From Symsagittifera roscoffensis (taxonomy: Eukaryota; Xenacoelomorpha; Acoela; Convolutidae): a stretch of 64,000 bases of DNA. Under the pieces are notes generated by a model that ran no database searches, was not told the DNA's origin, and was given only the letters and a program-made list of their open reading frames with translations. A program made the position numbers and the translations under genes. Positions 46,861 to 57,690 of the stretch are shown here, one piece after another; positions within the stretch are counted from its first letter, which is position 1, and every line of letters starts with the position of its first letter. The stretch covers positions 18,464,509 through 18,528,508 of the forward strand of contig NC_087064.1 of the NCBI RefSeq assembly GCF_963678635.1, read 5' to 3'.

Positions 46861-47688
46861 ATGTCTAAACATAACACTCGAAATCGAGTCAAATCAATCT
46901 CTGATTCATGCTTCACCTGTGATGAGAAAATCCTGAAAAATGAAAGTTCATTCGACTGCTTCGTCTGTGGCTGTCGAATGCATCTGACTAAAAATTGTAC
47001 TGGCCTGAGTGAAGCGGCTGTCAATGGAGTACTGGCTATCGGAAAAAATGCCTTACTTCTTTGTAACAAGTGTATTGAAGAGAAGCGCCACGAAAAGCTA
47101 GCACAATCTGCCCATGTGAACACGGTCTCAAATGAACACCAAGAAAGTCAGATGAAAAACCTTGAAACCGAAATGACTGACATCAAGAAAACTGTGTCTG
47201 AAATCAAAACGCTTCTCCAAAATAGTCCGATTACCAAATCACAAGAACAAATGCCGAAACCTCCCGAAGAACTCGATGGAATTCGTATACGTGGTATCCC
47301 AGAATCAACGGAAAAAGAAGTACGCCAAGAACACGACCTTGCAGAAGTTCAAAAACTACTAACCCATATGGAAGTCAATGCTATTATAGGCGACGTCATA
47401 AGACTTGGCCGATATGAAGAGAACAAAACGAGAACTATCCTATTAAAAGTTCCAAATGCATATCAGCGTCGAATGGTACTGCTATCGGCGAGAAAGCTGA
47501 AAACTTTCAGTCAACCAATCTTTCTCAGCAAACAACTGACAAAAGAAGAAGCTGACCTTGAAAACTTAGCTCTTGTGAGACGACGAGAACTGATAAATAA
47601 AGGCACCGATGTCGTGACGCAACCCTGTTCATTCGACAGGGCGCAAAGTGGACAAAAGAGAAGCTTCCCGTGGCGGACGAATGACTAG
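46861..47688 (+). CDS. LINE ORF1: PHD-like zinc finger and RNA-binding-type protein
   Basis: 275 aa. Residues about 14-62 are a Cys/His finger: SCFTCDEK, FDCFVCGCRMHLTKNC, LCNKCIEE, spaced like the PHD-type fingers found in ORF1 of CR1-related elements. Residues about 85-125 form a short coiled coil (NLETEMTDIKKTVSEIKTLL). Next come GIRIRGIPES, the usual start of the RRM-like/C-terminal ORF1 segment in this group, and RLGRYEENKTRTILLKV. It ends in a basic segment (RAQSGQKRSFPWR). It should coat the element RNA and act with the ORF2 protein. No internal stop. The start is the first ATG after the duplicated leader block. Its stop overlaps the opening of the ORF2 frame. Confidence 0.85.
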   Translation: MSKHNTRNRVKSISDSCFTCDEKILKNESSFDCFVCGCRMHLTKNCTGLSEAAVNGVLAIGKNALLLCNKCIEEKRHEKLAQSAHVNTVSNEHQESQMKNLETEMTDIKKTVSEIKTLLQNSPITKSQEQMPKPPEELDGIRIRGIPESTEKEVRQEHDLAEVQKLLTHMEVNAIIGDVIRLGRYEENKTRTILLKVPNAYQRRMVLLSARKLKTFSQPIFLSKQLTKEEADLENLALVRRRELINKGTDVVTQPCSFDRAQSGQKRSFPWRTND

Positions 47689-50570
47689 CAGCTTTCATAA
47701 ATATACTAATTTACAATGTGAGAAGTATACTTGAATACCAACGCCGAACAAATTTCTCCAATGCCGTTCAAGTGAAAAATATTTATCAAATTATCTGCCT
47801 AACAGAAATGTGGCTCACAGAGAGCATTAGCGATATAGGTCTGTTTCTAACCAACTATGCGATACATCGAAAAGACAAACTATCTGATAAAGGGCTGACA
47901 AAGCATGGCGGTGTTCTGATAGCAGTAAGCAAAAACATTCCAAGCTCTCAAAATGACTCAATTTTTCAAGACTGTGTGATAATTCGTATAAGCTTAAATA
48001 AAACATTCCTAATATGTTGTCTTTACAGCGCCCCGTCAAACAGTGCGTACACATGGACTCTTCCGGACATCGTTGAGCTCCTAAAGTTCATTAGGCGAAA
48101 ACAGTTCGAATACAGTGCTGTTTGCTCATATATAGCTGGAGACATCAATCTTTCATCTACACACTGGCCCTCAATGACGTCAACATCTCTCTTCGAGCAA
48201 AAAATCCTCAATGTACTATGTGAATCAAATTTTCAGCAACTCATAAAAACCCAGGAAGGAAGGTCACTGGATGTTCTCTTATGCAATAAACCCCAGTATG
48301 TGACAAGCATAGTCATTGATAACCATCTGAGAAGTCTCTTCAATTCTGATCACAAATCTTATCAAGCTAAAGTCTCGTTTGATATCCGACCTGTACATAT
48401 CTCTTCACCGTCTCCCAAACCAAAGCTAGACTTCGGTATATTTGCATACAAGAAAGCTAACTGGAAAGAAATTCATGAGTTCCTGTTCCAACATCCCTTC
48501 CGACCATACTGCATGAGCAACGTGGACTTGATGGTTGAACTTTGGCATAAGTGGCTGCATGAAATATTAAAGGATCTTCTTCCAATAACTACGAAACATA
48601 GGTCCGAACTGGCTCCATGGGTAAGTGGTAACTCTTCAAACCTCATCAAGAAGTTAAAAACACTTCAATTGAAACAACAACGGCAGCCCACGCCGTCAAA
48701 CAAAATCAAAATCGAATGTCTACAAACTGAGCTCACCCTGTCGCTTCAAAATGACCAGCATCTACATGAGAAAGCGCTCTTCAAGGAAGGCAAATTCAGC
48801 GACATACAGAGATACTTGAAGTCGCTCACCAAGTCGAACATTATCCCCTCCGAAATTTTTTTCGATCAAAGAACTGCCAATACAGATATTGAAAAAGTAA
48901 AATTATTCAACGAATACTTTCAATCAGTGTTCACTCAAAACACTTACTCTACGAAAATAGGCGAACAAAATAGCACCCTACTAAATCAGATTCACTTTAC
49001 GACCGATGAAATAGAAAACGCTCTGCAACTACTGGACATAAATAAAGCCAAAGGACCGGATAAGATCGGGAACTTACTTCTGAAGAGTCTCTCCAAGTCA
49101 CTGCCGAAATCACTGCACTTACTGTTTAACCTCATCGCAAATAAAGCCCGATTTCCGGAAAAATGGAAAGTCAGTGAAATTGCACCAATACTCAAATATG
49201 GAGATAAACAAGATGTGAGTAATTACAGGCCTATCAGCCTGCTTTCAACAGTTTCAAAACTGCTAGAGAAACTGATTTTCGAGAAGCTGACTCCAATTGT
49301 TTACCCAACTCTGGCATCAGCCCAACATGATTTCAGACCCAAACGGTCAACTATAACGAACCTTATAGAATATCTACATGAAATCTATAGCTGCTTAGAG
49401 TCTGAAAACTGCTCCTATCTGAATATCTTCTATATAGATTTCGAGAAAGCGTTTGACAAAGTCACGCATGAGCTTCTCATACAAAAGTTGGCTGCTCTGG
49501 GGATTGGTGGAAACTGTTTGAATCTGTTAAGAAGCTACCTCTATAAACGGAAGCAAACTCTGAGACTAAATGACACTGTTTCAGATGAATTAGAAGTATT
49601 CAGTGGCGTACCACAAGGCTCCATCCTCGGACCGCTCTTCTTCTTGGTTTTCATAAACGATCTTCCATCATGTGTCATGTCCAAATTGTTCGGTTATGCT
49701 GATGACTACAAAATTGTAGGCAACAACCCTTTAACACTGAATATAGACGTTAGAAAACTGTGGCGGTGGTGTGACGAAAATTTCATGTCAATGAACTTAG
49801 GAAAAAGTAAAGTGCTCTGCATTAAAAGTACAGCTCCTATTGCACTGCCAAACCATGAATTTGAAACAACTGAATGTATGAAAGATCTGGGAATTCTCGT
49901 AAATGACACACTCTCCTGGACTCTGCATGCAAAGAAAAGGACCGAAAAAGCCTTGAACGCTCTCTTCATCCTAAAACGGAATCTTTCAAAAGCGACGTTT
50001 TGGACCAGAAAGAACGCATATATCTGTTATGTTGTGCCATTTTTAAACTACGGATCAGCCCTCTGGAAACCATCAAAAGGCGACTTAGGTACTCTTGAAA
50101 GTATGCAGCGAAAAGCAGTATCATGGATCTTCATCACAAACAACATATCCTATAAGGATAAGCTCCTGAAACTCGATATCCTTCCAATCTCCTTATATCA
50201 AGAACTTCATGTTATTCTCTTGTTTGCCAAAATACTAACCGGAAAAGTTGACATAGACTGGCGTAGTCAAGTAACCATCACAGACATCGGTACTCGAAGA
50301 ACACAAGCAACACGAAATTTTGCCTGACAACAAATACGTCTGAAGAAGTGTGAATCAGATTACTGGTTTTGAGCTTGCCGTCTGGCCAACCTTTTTAACG
50401 ATTACTTCAAATTTGACATAATATTTGATCCAGGATGCAAAATTAAACTGCTGGAAGTTTATACGAAGTTCTTCAAAACCCGCTACAACGAAGCAGATTT
50501 ATGCACTTGGCGGATATTATGTGGCTGCAACAACTGTAGAGATTTGAAGAAACTTAACTTTAACAACTGA
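47685..50570 (+). CDS. LINE ORF2: AP endonuclease and reverse transcriptase
   Basis: The frame opens at 47685, four bases before the ORF1 stop ends, and has no ATG before the conserved NVRSIL start at 47715, so initiation probably depends on ORF1 translation. Numbering from the GTG at 47718, endonuclease residues are E30 (LTEMWL), D142/N144 (AGDINLS) and D211/H212 (SDHKSY). RT motifs follow: NYRPISLLS, D574 in FYIDFEKAF, GVPQGSILGP, and YADD at 660-663. The first stop is TGA at 50325. The same frame continues through a second TGA about 50 bp later to a final stop at 50568-50570, and that stretch (CRLANLFND, WRILCGCNNC) looks like the usual C-terminal part. Both TGAs could be CGA-to-TGA transitions. 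Probably inactive, but only lightly damaged. Confidence 0.9.
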
Positions 50571-50636
50571 AACACGAACGTTGAACCTCCCAATCACTGG
50601 GTTTTATGCGAACCCTTGGATTAGTCCTAAATCTTT

Positions 50637-50660
50637 TGTTATTATTATTATTATTATTAT
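50637..50660 (+). repeat. (TTA)n 3' tail of the LINE
   Basis: About eight TTA/ATT units directly abutting the target flank TGGCACACAT. A short microsatellite tail in place of poly(A) is usual for CR1/L2-type LINEs. Confidence 0.9.
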
Positions 50661-53514
50661 TGGCACACATGGAGGACATCAGAACTCCCAGTGTCAGTCC
50701 AGAGAAAGTGTAAAGTATATCCACTGGCTCAAAGGCAAATCCACCCATCCAATTAACTACTAAAGAAGTGAGGCGAATTTTGCCCAATGCGAGCATCTCT
50801 GTCTAGTAGCCGATTGCAAAAAGCTTATCGCAAGGGTAATTAGCAACCAAACGAAAATTATGAAGCGGAAATACAGCCGACTCGTTGAGACGAAAAAAAT
50901 TAAATTTAGGAAACTTTCATTTTAAAGCCTCTGAAACTACAAACAGAAACTCTTGCAGCTACAATGAAAAAAGCATAAACCATAAAATCGATTTCAGTTT
51001 TCCCGAAAAAAAATTCAATTTCACACATCCTAAAAATATACGGTACGGTGGAGACTCAAACCCGGAACTAAGGGCGCAAAAGCGACAGCGTTATCTCTGG
51101 AAAAATGTGAGAAAGAAACGGTAAAAATTTAAGGTTCAATGAAGCGGTATGTTCGATTTCCAAAAAATATGTAAAAAAAATGGTTAACAAAGAAAAAGTC
51201 GTCTTCACGATTACACGAGACTTGCATAGAGCAGAAGTGAACAAATTGGAGTTAAGAAAAGATTTAAGACGAACCTGGGAAGAGCTGTTGCTAGAGTACT
51301 TCGAAAATGAGATGAGGGTGCCCTCGTCAGCTCAAACTTTAATGGCAAATTTTTTTGTCAGGACGGCGGGACAATTGTAATTTACATGGAGCTTGGCGGG
51401 TGTGGTATTTGGAAGAGCTTGGCACCGCAGATAAGCTAAAGTTGGGTGACAAAGGCTTAAATGTGTATCGGATGCGAGGAAGACCATTCCAACTTCCGAT
51501 GCATGTTTTTAGCACGCTTTTAACAAATTGTTAGAAGTTGCAGATTCATAAGAAAGATCAATCCTCCGCAATGAAAAAAACTGTCGCCCGTCACCCAGCT
51601 TGGCGGGAGTGGCATTTGGAAGAGCTTACCTCCGCAGATAAGCTAACGTTGGGTGACACAGGCTTAAATGTGTATCGGATGCGAGGAAGACCATTCCTAC
51701 AATCGTAACAAAGCGAATCCCGAGAACCAGGAAGGGTGTTGGAACGACCTGACCAGCCTTCCGGAAAGAGACAAGACAGCTCTTCGTACGGATTCAAGAA
51801 TCCGGAAGGGTCTCGGGAGAGAACTGCAACTCTCTATTTTAACAACTTTTAGCTTCCCGAAATATCTTGAGTTGAACCTAACTAATAACAAATTCATTTT
51901 CAGATAATGAGAAGCTAGGAGTTGGGGGAAAGTGTTGACCCATCTCCATTGCGAATGATGATTTTTATCTACTGAACAAAACAATAAAATTATAGTAAAT
52001 AACTAGTAGTCCTGTTTTTAGGGGTGACCCCAAGGTCTGGGGATACTGAGACTCAACCATCAGCTCACTATTTCAGCATGTAATTAGGTTAATTAGAGCG
52101 TTTTGATCGAGGCCGGAAACAGTAACGTTTTCTTTGTCGACCCCATGTTATAAGGACCATGAAAAGAACTGGCTTTGACACAGACGGTTAAAAGCATGTA
52201 GAGCTGTGTTTAGACGCTAGCCAGTCGATTTACAACCTATTTTTATTTTACGTCGATATGTACTTCCGGGCGAATGTTACATAGATGATTTTATGGCGCT
52301 CCTGGTGTTATTTTTTTTTAAGATCATGACCGGCACAATCGTTAACGACCACTCCGTGCCGAGCAGATGCTCTAAATAAAGCCCATAGCACGGGGGCGGA
52401 AGTGTAGTTCGCAATGCGGTAGCCTTCCGCAATCCCGGATCTGGCTTTGTAACCTAGTTAAGACCGAAAATTCACGTACCAGGAAGGATATGTGGATTCG
52501 CGGTCCCGTCGTTCCCTGAGTGGTATATGACCAAAAACTTAAAAAGCTATGCAAGAAACCAAACAAAAAGTAGTATTGTACCTAAGAAAAAACAAAAAAC
52601 ATAAAAAATAATCGAAAAAAACCAAAACAGTTAAAAAAAATATATAAAATCAGTAGAAATTATCCCCACAGACGAGTAATGATCCGACACTACCGTTTGT
52701 TGTTGTTAGATATATTATTGTAACAGGCATTTCTATCAAACACGATTGTTACGATTGAAATTGTGACCCCTTTCTGGTGCTTGTACTGTAGGGTTGTTTG
52801 AGTATTTAAGCACGTTAATGCTAATTTGCGCTCAATCCGGAAGAGTCTTGGGTAGAGAGCGAAAAACTGATCCGGCAAGCACTGCAAGGAGTAGCAGGAT
52901 GGGTCTCCAGGACAACAACAATCGACTGTTGGGTATCATTAACAAGTTTTGTGTCCATTTTGGTACAGAAATTAAGATATCAATCTGTGGGGTGCTCGAC
53001 AGGGACTGCAATGAAGTGACCTTCCACGAGTTGCGAATTCCGAGCACCTTAATTCGGATATTGAACAAAACTGGAGGGGTATAATTTTACTACTGTTACT
53101 ATTTATTCAGCCTATATTATTACTCCTATACCGTTTTTCAGATTTAAAAAAAACACAGTAAGCAGACCGGTTTTTAGGGTCAAAATAGTGATATTTTGAT
53201 CCCCCCACAAATCGCGGTTTTTGAGATATCGATATTTTTTGAAACGTAAAAAGCACTAAATTGGTGAGTTACATCGTAACTGTACTAGTATAGTTAGTGG
53301 AACCTGTTAACTTTAGTTCGGAAGTGTTTGGAACTAATTGGGGACCAAAAACCGAATTTTTTTGATTTTTGAAAAAACGAAACGCTACAAAAAAAGAAAA
53401 GTTTTTGAAATTTTTGCGTATGGACAATAAAAACTGATGTTCGGACAATTTCACTAGTGAATCGACAGGTTTTAAAAACCGTTTGCCAATAACCTTCCGG
53501 GTCCCAGTGAAATC
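50661..53514 (+). repeat. 2.85-kb array unit, copy 1
   Basis: Runs from TGGCACACATGGAGGACATC to GGGTCCCAGTGAAATC. It repeats as copy 2 (53871-56726) and, 5'-shortened, as copy 3 (58732-61039). Contents in order: a tRNA-core fragment (about 50800-51110), a twice-repeated block (AGATAAGCTAA(A/C)GTTGGGTGACA, near 51430 and 51640), a PLE-related stretch (51500-51602), and ACCGGCACAATCGTTAACGA near 52327. The segment TCAATCCGGAAGAGTCTTGG is near 52832. Short ORFs of 65-100 codons recur between copies but show no recognisable domain. Confidence 0.9.
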
Positions 53515-53859
53515 TTCTTCAAATGTTTCAGAGGAACAAACAATCAAACAATTCAGTTCAAAACAAGTTGCATGCATGTTTTTGGCACGCTTTTGACAAA
53601 TTGTTAGAAGTTGCAGATTCATGAGAAAGATCAATCCTCCGCAATGAAAAAAGCTGTCACCCATCACCCAGCTTGCGATCGGCTTATTTGACTCACCAGA
53701 AAATTACTGCCAAATTCTTGCATACGAACAAGTATATTTGCTGTCCAAATGTCTTCCACATCATTTTTAGCGAAAAAATATCAGTTTGCATTGTAATAAA
53801 CCTAGAGGTAAGTTTTGTGTGCGCACCGTTTATGCATTGTATGGCGCTTCCAGAAACTG
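53510..53859 (-). pseudogene. Solo PLE 5'-end fragment between array units
   Basis: Near-identical to 45562-45911, including codons for CLIVCSSETFEED, but joined directly to array unit 1 at its inner end. The PLE coding region beyond that is absent. It marks the position that was filled by the LINE in the upstream copy. Confidence 0.85.
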
Positions 53860-53870
53860 GTTGATGGAAG

Positions 53871-56726
53871 TGGCACACATGGAGGACATCAGAACTCCCA
53901 GTGTCAGTCAAGAGAAAGTGTAAAGTAAATCCACTGGCTCAAAGGCAAATCCACCCATCCAATTAACTACTAAAGAAGTGTTGTGAATTTTGCCCAATGC
54001 GAGCATCTCTGTCTAGAAGTCGATTGCAAAAAGCTTATCGCAAGGGTAATTAGCAACCAAACGAAATTTATGAAGCGGAAATACAGCCGACTCGTTGGGA
54101 CGGAAAAAATTAAATTTAGGAAACTTTTGTTTTAAAGCCTCTGAAACTACAAACAGAAACTCTTGCAGCTACAATGAAAAAAGCATTAACCATAAAATCG
54201 ATTTCAATTTTACCAAAAAAAATTCAATTTCACACATCCTAAAAATATACGATACGGTGGAGACTCAAACCCGGAACTAAGGGCGCAAAAGCGACAGCGT
54301 TACCTCTGGAAAAATGTAAGAAAGAAACGGTAAAAATTTAAGGTTCAATGAAGCGGTATGTTCGATTTCCAAAAAATATGTAAAAAAAATGGTTAACAAA
54401 GAAAAAGACGTCTTCACGATTACACGAGACTTGCATAGAGCAAAAGTGAACAAATTGGAGTTAAGAAAAGAGTTAAGACGAACCTGGGAAGAGCTGTTGC
54501 TAGAGTACTTCGAAAATGAGATGAGGGTGCCCTCGTCAGCTCAACCTTTAATGGCAAATTCTTTTGTCAGGACGGCGGGACACTTGTAATTTACATGGAG
54601 CTTGGCGGGTGTGGTATTTGGAAGAGCTTGGCACCGCAGATAAGCTAAATTTGGGTGACAAAGGCTTAAATGTGTATCGGATGCGAGGAAGACCATTGCA
54701 ACTTCCGATCCATTTTTTTAGCACGCTTTTAACAAATTGTTAGAAGTTGCAGATTCATAAGAAAGATCAATCCTCCGCAATGAAAAAAGCTGTCTCCCGT
54801 CACCCAGCTTGGCGGGAGTGGCATTTGGAAGAGCTTACCTCCGCAGATAAGCTAACGTTGGGTGACACAGGCTTAAATGTGTATCGGATGCGAGGAAGAC
54901 CATTCCAACAATCGTAACAAAGCGAATCCCGAGAACCAGGAAGGGTGTTGGAACGACCTGACCAGCCTTCCGGAAAGAGACAAGACAGCTCTTCGTACGG
55001 ATTCAAGATTCCGGAAGGGTCTCGGGAGAGAACTGCAATTTTCTATTTTAACAACTTTTAGCTTCCCGGAATGTCTTGAGTTGAACCTAACTAATAACAA
55101 ATTCATTTTCAGATAATGAGAAGCTAGGAGTTGAGGGAAAGTGTTGACCCATCTCAATTGCGAATGATGATTTTTATCTACTGAACAAAAACAGTAAAAT
55201 TATAGTTAATAACTAGTAGTCCTGTTTTTAGGAGTGACCCCGTGGTCTGGGGTTACTGAGACCCAACCATCAGCTCACTATTTCAGCATGTAATTAGGGT
55301 AATTAGAGCGTTTTGATCGAAGCCGGAAACAGTAACGTTTTCTTTATCGACCCCATGTTATAAGGACCATCAAAAGAACTGGCTTTGACAGAGACGATTA
55401 AAATCATATAGAGCTGTGTTTAGACGCTAGCCAGTCGATTTACAACCTATTTTAATTTTACGTCGATAGGTACTTCCGGGCGAATGTTACGTAGATGTTT
55501 TTATGGCGCTCCTGGTGTTATTTTTTTAAGATCATGACCGGCACAATCGTTAACGACCACTCCGTGCCGAGCAGATGCTCTAAATAAGGCCCATAGCACG
55601 GGGGCGGAAGTGTAGTTTGCAATGCGTTAGCCTTCCGCAATCCCGGATCTGGCTTTGTAACCTAGTTAAGACCGAAAATTCACGTATCAGGAAGGATGGG
55701 TGGATTCGCGGTCCCGTCGTTCCCTGAGTGGTATATGACCAGAAACTTAAAAAGATATGCAAGAAACCAAACAAAAAGTAGAATAGTACCTAAAAAAAAC
55801 AAAAAACATAAAAAATAATCGAAAAAAAACCAAAACAGTTAAAAATATATATATAAAATCAGTAGAAAATATCCCCACAGACGAGTAGTGATCCGACCCT
55901 CCCGTTTGTTGTTGTTAGATATATTGTTGTTACAGGCATTTCTATCAAACACGATTGTTACGATTGACATTGTGACCCCTTTCTGGTGCTTGTACTGTAG
56001 GGTTGTTGAGTATTTAAGCACGTTAATGCTAATTTGCGCTCAATCCGGAAGAGTCTTGGGTAGAGAGCGAAAAACTGATCCGGCAAGCACTGCAAGGAGT
56101 AGCAGGATGGGTCTCCAGGACAACAACAATCGACTGTTGGGTATCATTAACAAGTTTTGTGTCCATTTTGGTACAGAAATTAAGATATCAATCTGTGGGG
56201 TGCTCGACAGGGACTGCGATGAAGTGACCTTCCACGAGTTGCGAATTCCGAGTTAAGCACCTTAATTCGGATATTGAACAAAACTGGAGGGGTATAAATT
56301 TACTACTGTTACTATTTATTCAGCCTATATTATTACTCCTATACCGTTTTTCAGTTTTAAAAAAAACACAGTAAGCAGACCGGTTTTTAGGGTCAAAATA
56401 GTGATATTTTCATCCCCCCACAAATCGCGATTTTTGAGATATCGATATTTTTTGAAACGGAAAAAGCACTAAATTGGTGAGTTACATCGTAACTGTACTA
56501 GTATAGTTAGTGGAACCGGTTAACTTTAGTTCGGAAGTGGTTGGAACTAATTGGGGACCAAAAACCGAATTTTCTTGATTTTTGAAAAAACGAAACGCTA
56601 CAAAAAAAGAAAAGTTTTTGAAATTTTGCGTATGGACAATAAAAACTGATGTTCGGACAATTTCACTAGTGAATCAACAGATTTTAAAAACCGTTTGCCA
56701 ATAACCTTCCGGGTCCCAGTGAAATC
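53871..56726 (+). repeat. 2.85-kb array unit, copy 2
   Basis: Close copy of 50661-53514, with matching length (2856 against 2854 bp) and block order. Here the unit continues past GGGTCCCAGTGAAATC into GAACTTAACGTAGTGG, the minisatellite and the leader. This shows that copy 1 was cut at that point by PLE-related sequence. Confidence 0.9.
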
Positions 56727-56965
56727 GAACTTAACGTAGTGGATTCGTCAAACCGGAGGGTCCAAACAGCATTGTTTTTTTTCACCTGGAACGTTGTAGA
56801 TTGAAATTATTGCATCGAACTAGAAGATTATTAGCCTTTTGAGCTCGGATCAATAATTTTTAGGTCAAAAAGATAAGAATTGCGAAAACAGTTAGGCGGA
56901 ACCTATAAGTGAGAAAATTTTTGAACCCTAGAAAAAAGACGTTTTGGTTAATAAATTTGAAACTA

Positions 56966-57690
56966 ATTTTGTCAATCCGGAAGGGTCCTTATTTTGTCAA
57001 TCCGGAAGAGTCCCATTTTTTTCAATCCGGAATGGTCCTATTTTTGTCAATCCGTAAGGGTCCTATTTTTTTCAATCCGGAAGGGTCCTATTTTTGTTAA
57101 TCCAGAAGGGTCCTAATTTTGCCAATCCGGAAGGGTCCCAATTTTGCCAATCCGGAAGGGTTCCAATTTTCCCAATCCGGAAGGCCCTATTCTTGCCAAT
57201 CCTGAAGGGTGCCAATTTTGTCAATCCGGAAGAGTCCCATTTTTGTCAATCCGGAATGGTTCTATTTTTGTCAATCCGTAAGGGTCCTATTTTTTTCAAT
57301 CCGGAAGGGTCCTATTTTTGTTAATCCAGAAGGGTCCTAATTTTGCCAATCCGGAAGGGTCCCAATTTTGCCAATCCGGAAGGGTTCCAATTTTCCCAAT
57401 CCGGAAGGCCCTATTCTTGCCAATCCTGAAGGGTGCCAATTTTGTCAATCCGGAAGAGTCCCATTTTTGTCAATCCGGAATGGTTCTATTTTTGTCAATC
57501 CGTAAGGGTCCTATTTTTTTCAATCCGGAAGGGTCCTATTTTTGTTAATCCAGAAGGGTCCTAATTTTGCCAATCCGGAAGGGTCCCAATTTTGCCAATC
57601 CGGAAGGGTTCCAATTTTCCCAATCCGGAAGGCCCTATTCTTGCCAATCCTGAAGGGTGCCAATTTTGTCAATCCGGAAGGGTACCGGAA
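56966..57690. repeat. 25-bp minisatellite with 224-bp higher-order units
   Basis: The monomer consensus is TCAATCCGGAAGGGTCCTAT plus TTTTG. Three consecutive 224-bp higher-order units (56997-57220, 57221-57444, 57445-57668), each of nine monomers with one 24-bp variant, are nearly identical. A 25-bp period is not a multiple of three, yet most monomers are open in all forward frames. Long open frames with a 25-residue period (NPEGSYFCQSGRVPIF) therefore appear; I treat these as by-products. Confidence 0.97.

Larger units (their letters stand above)
45912..50660 (+). mobile_element. CR1/L2/Jockey-type LINE, 4.75 kb, three ORFs
   Basis: Non-LTR retrotransposon whose borders can be read by comparison with a related site lacking it. 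Flank CCAGAAACTG (to 45911) and flank TGGCACACAT (from 50661) are only 11 bp apart at 53859-53871. The element therefore spans 45912-50660 and replaced about 11 bp of target. It carries ORF0 (46120-46737), ORF1 (46861-47688), ORF2 (47685-50570) and a (TTA)n tail. Endonuclease and RT motifs are intact, but ORF0 has one amber codon and ORF2 two late TGAs. Clade assignment within the CR1/L2/Jockey group is not possible by eye. Confidence 0.88.

Noticed and set aside
51180-51380. 66-codon frame also open at 54389-54589 as a possible small gene
   Set aside because: The differences I could see between the two copies all change the amino acid, which argues against protein-level constraint.
56966-57690. 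CRISPR-like array
   Set aside because: Monomers are contiguous with no unique spacers, and the genome is eukaryotic. It is a minisatellite.
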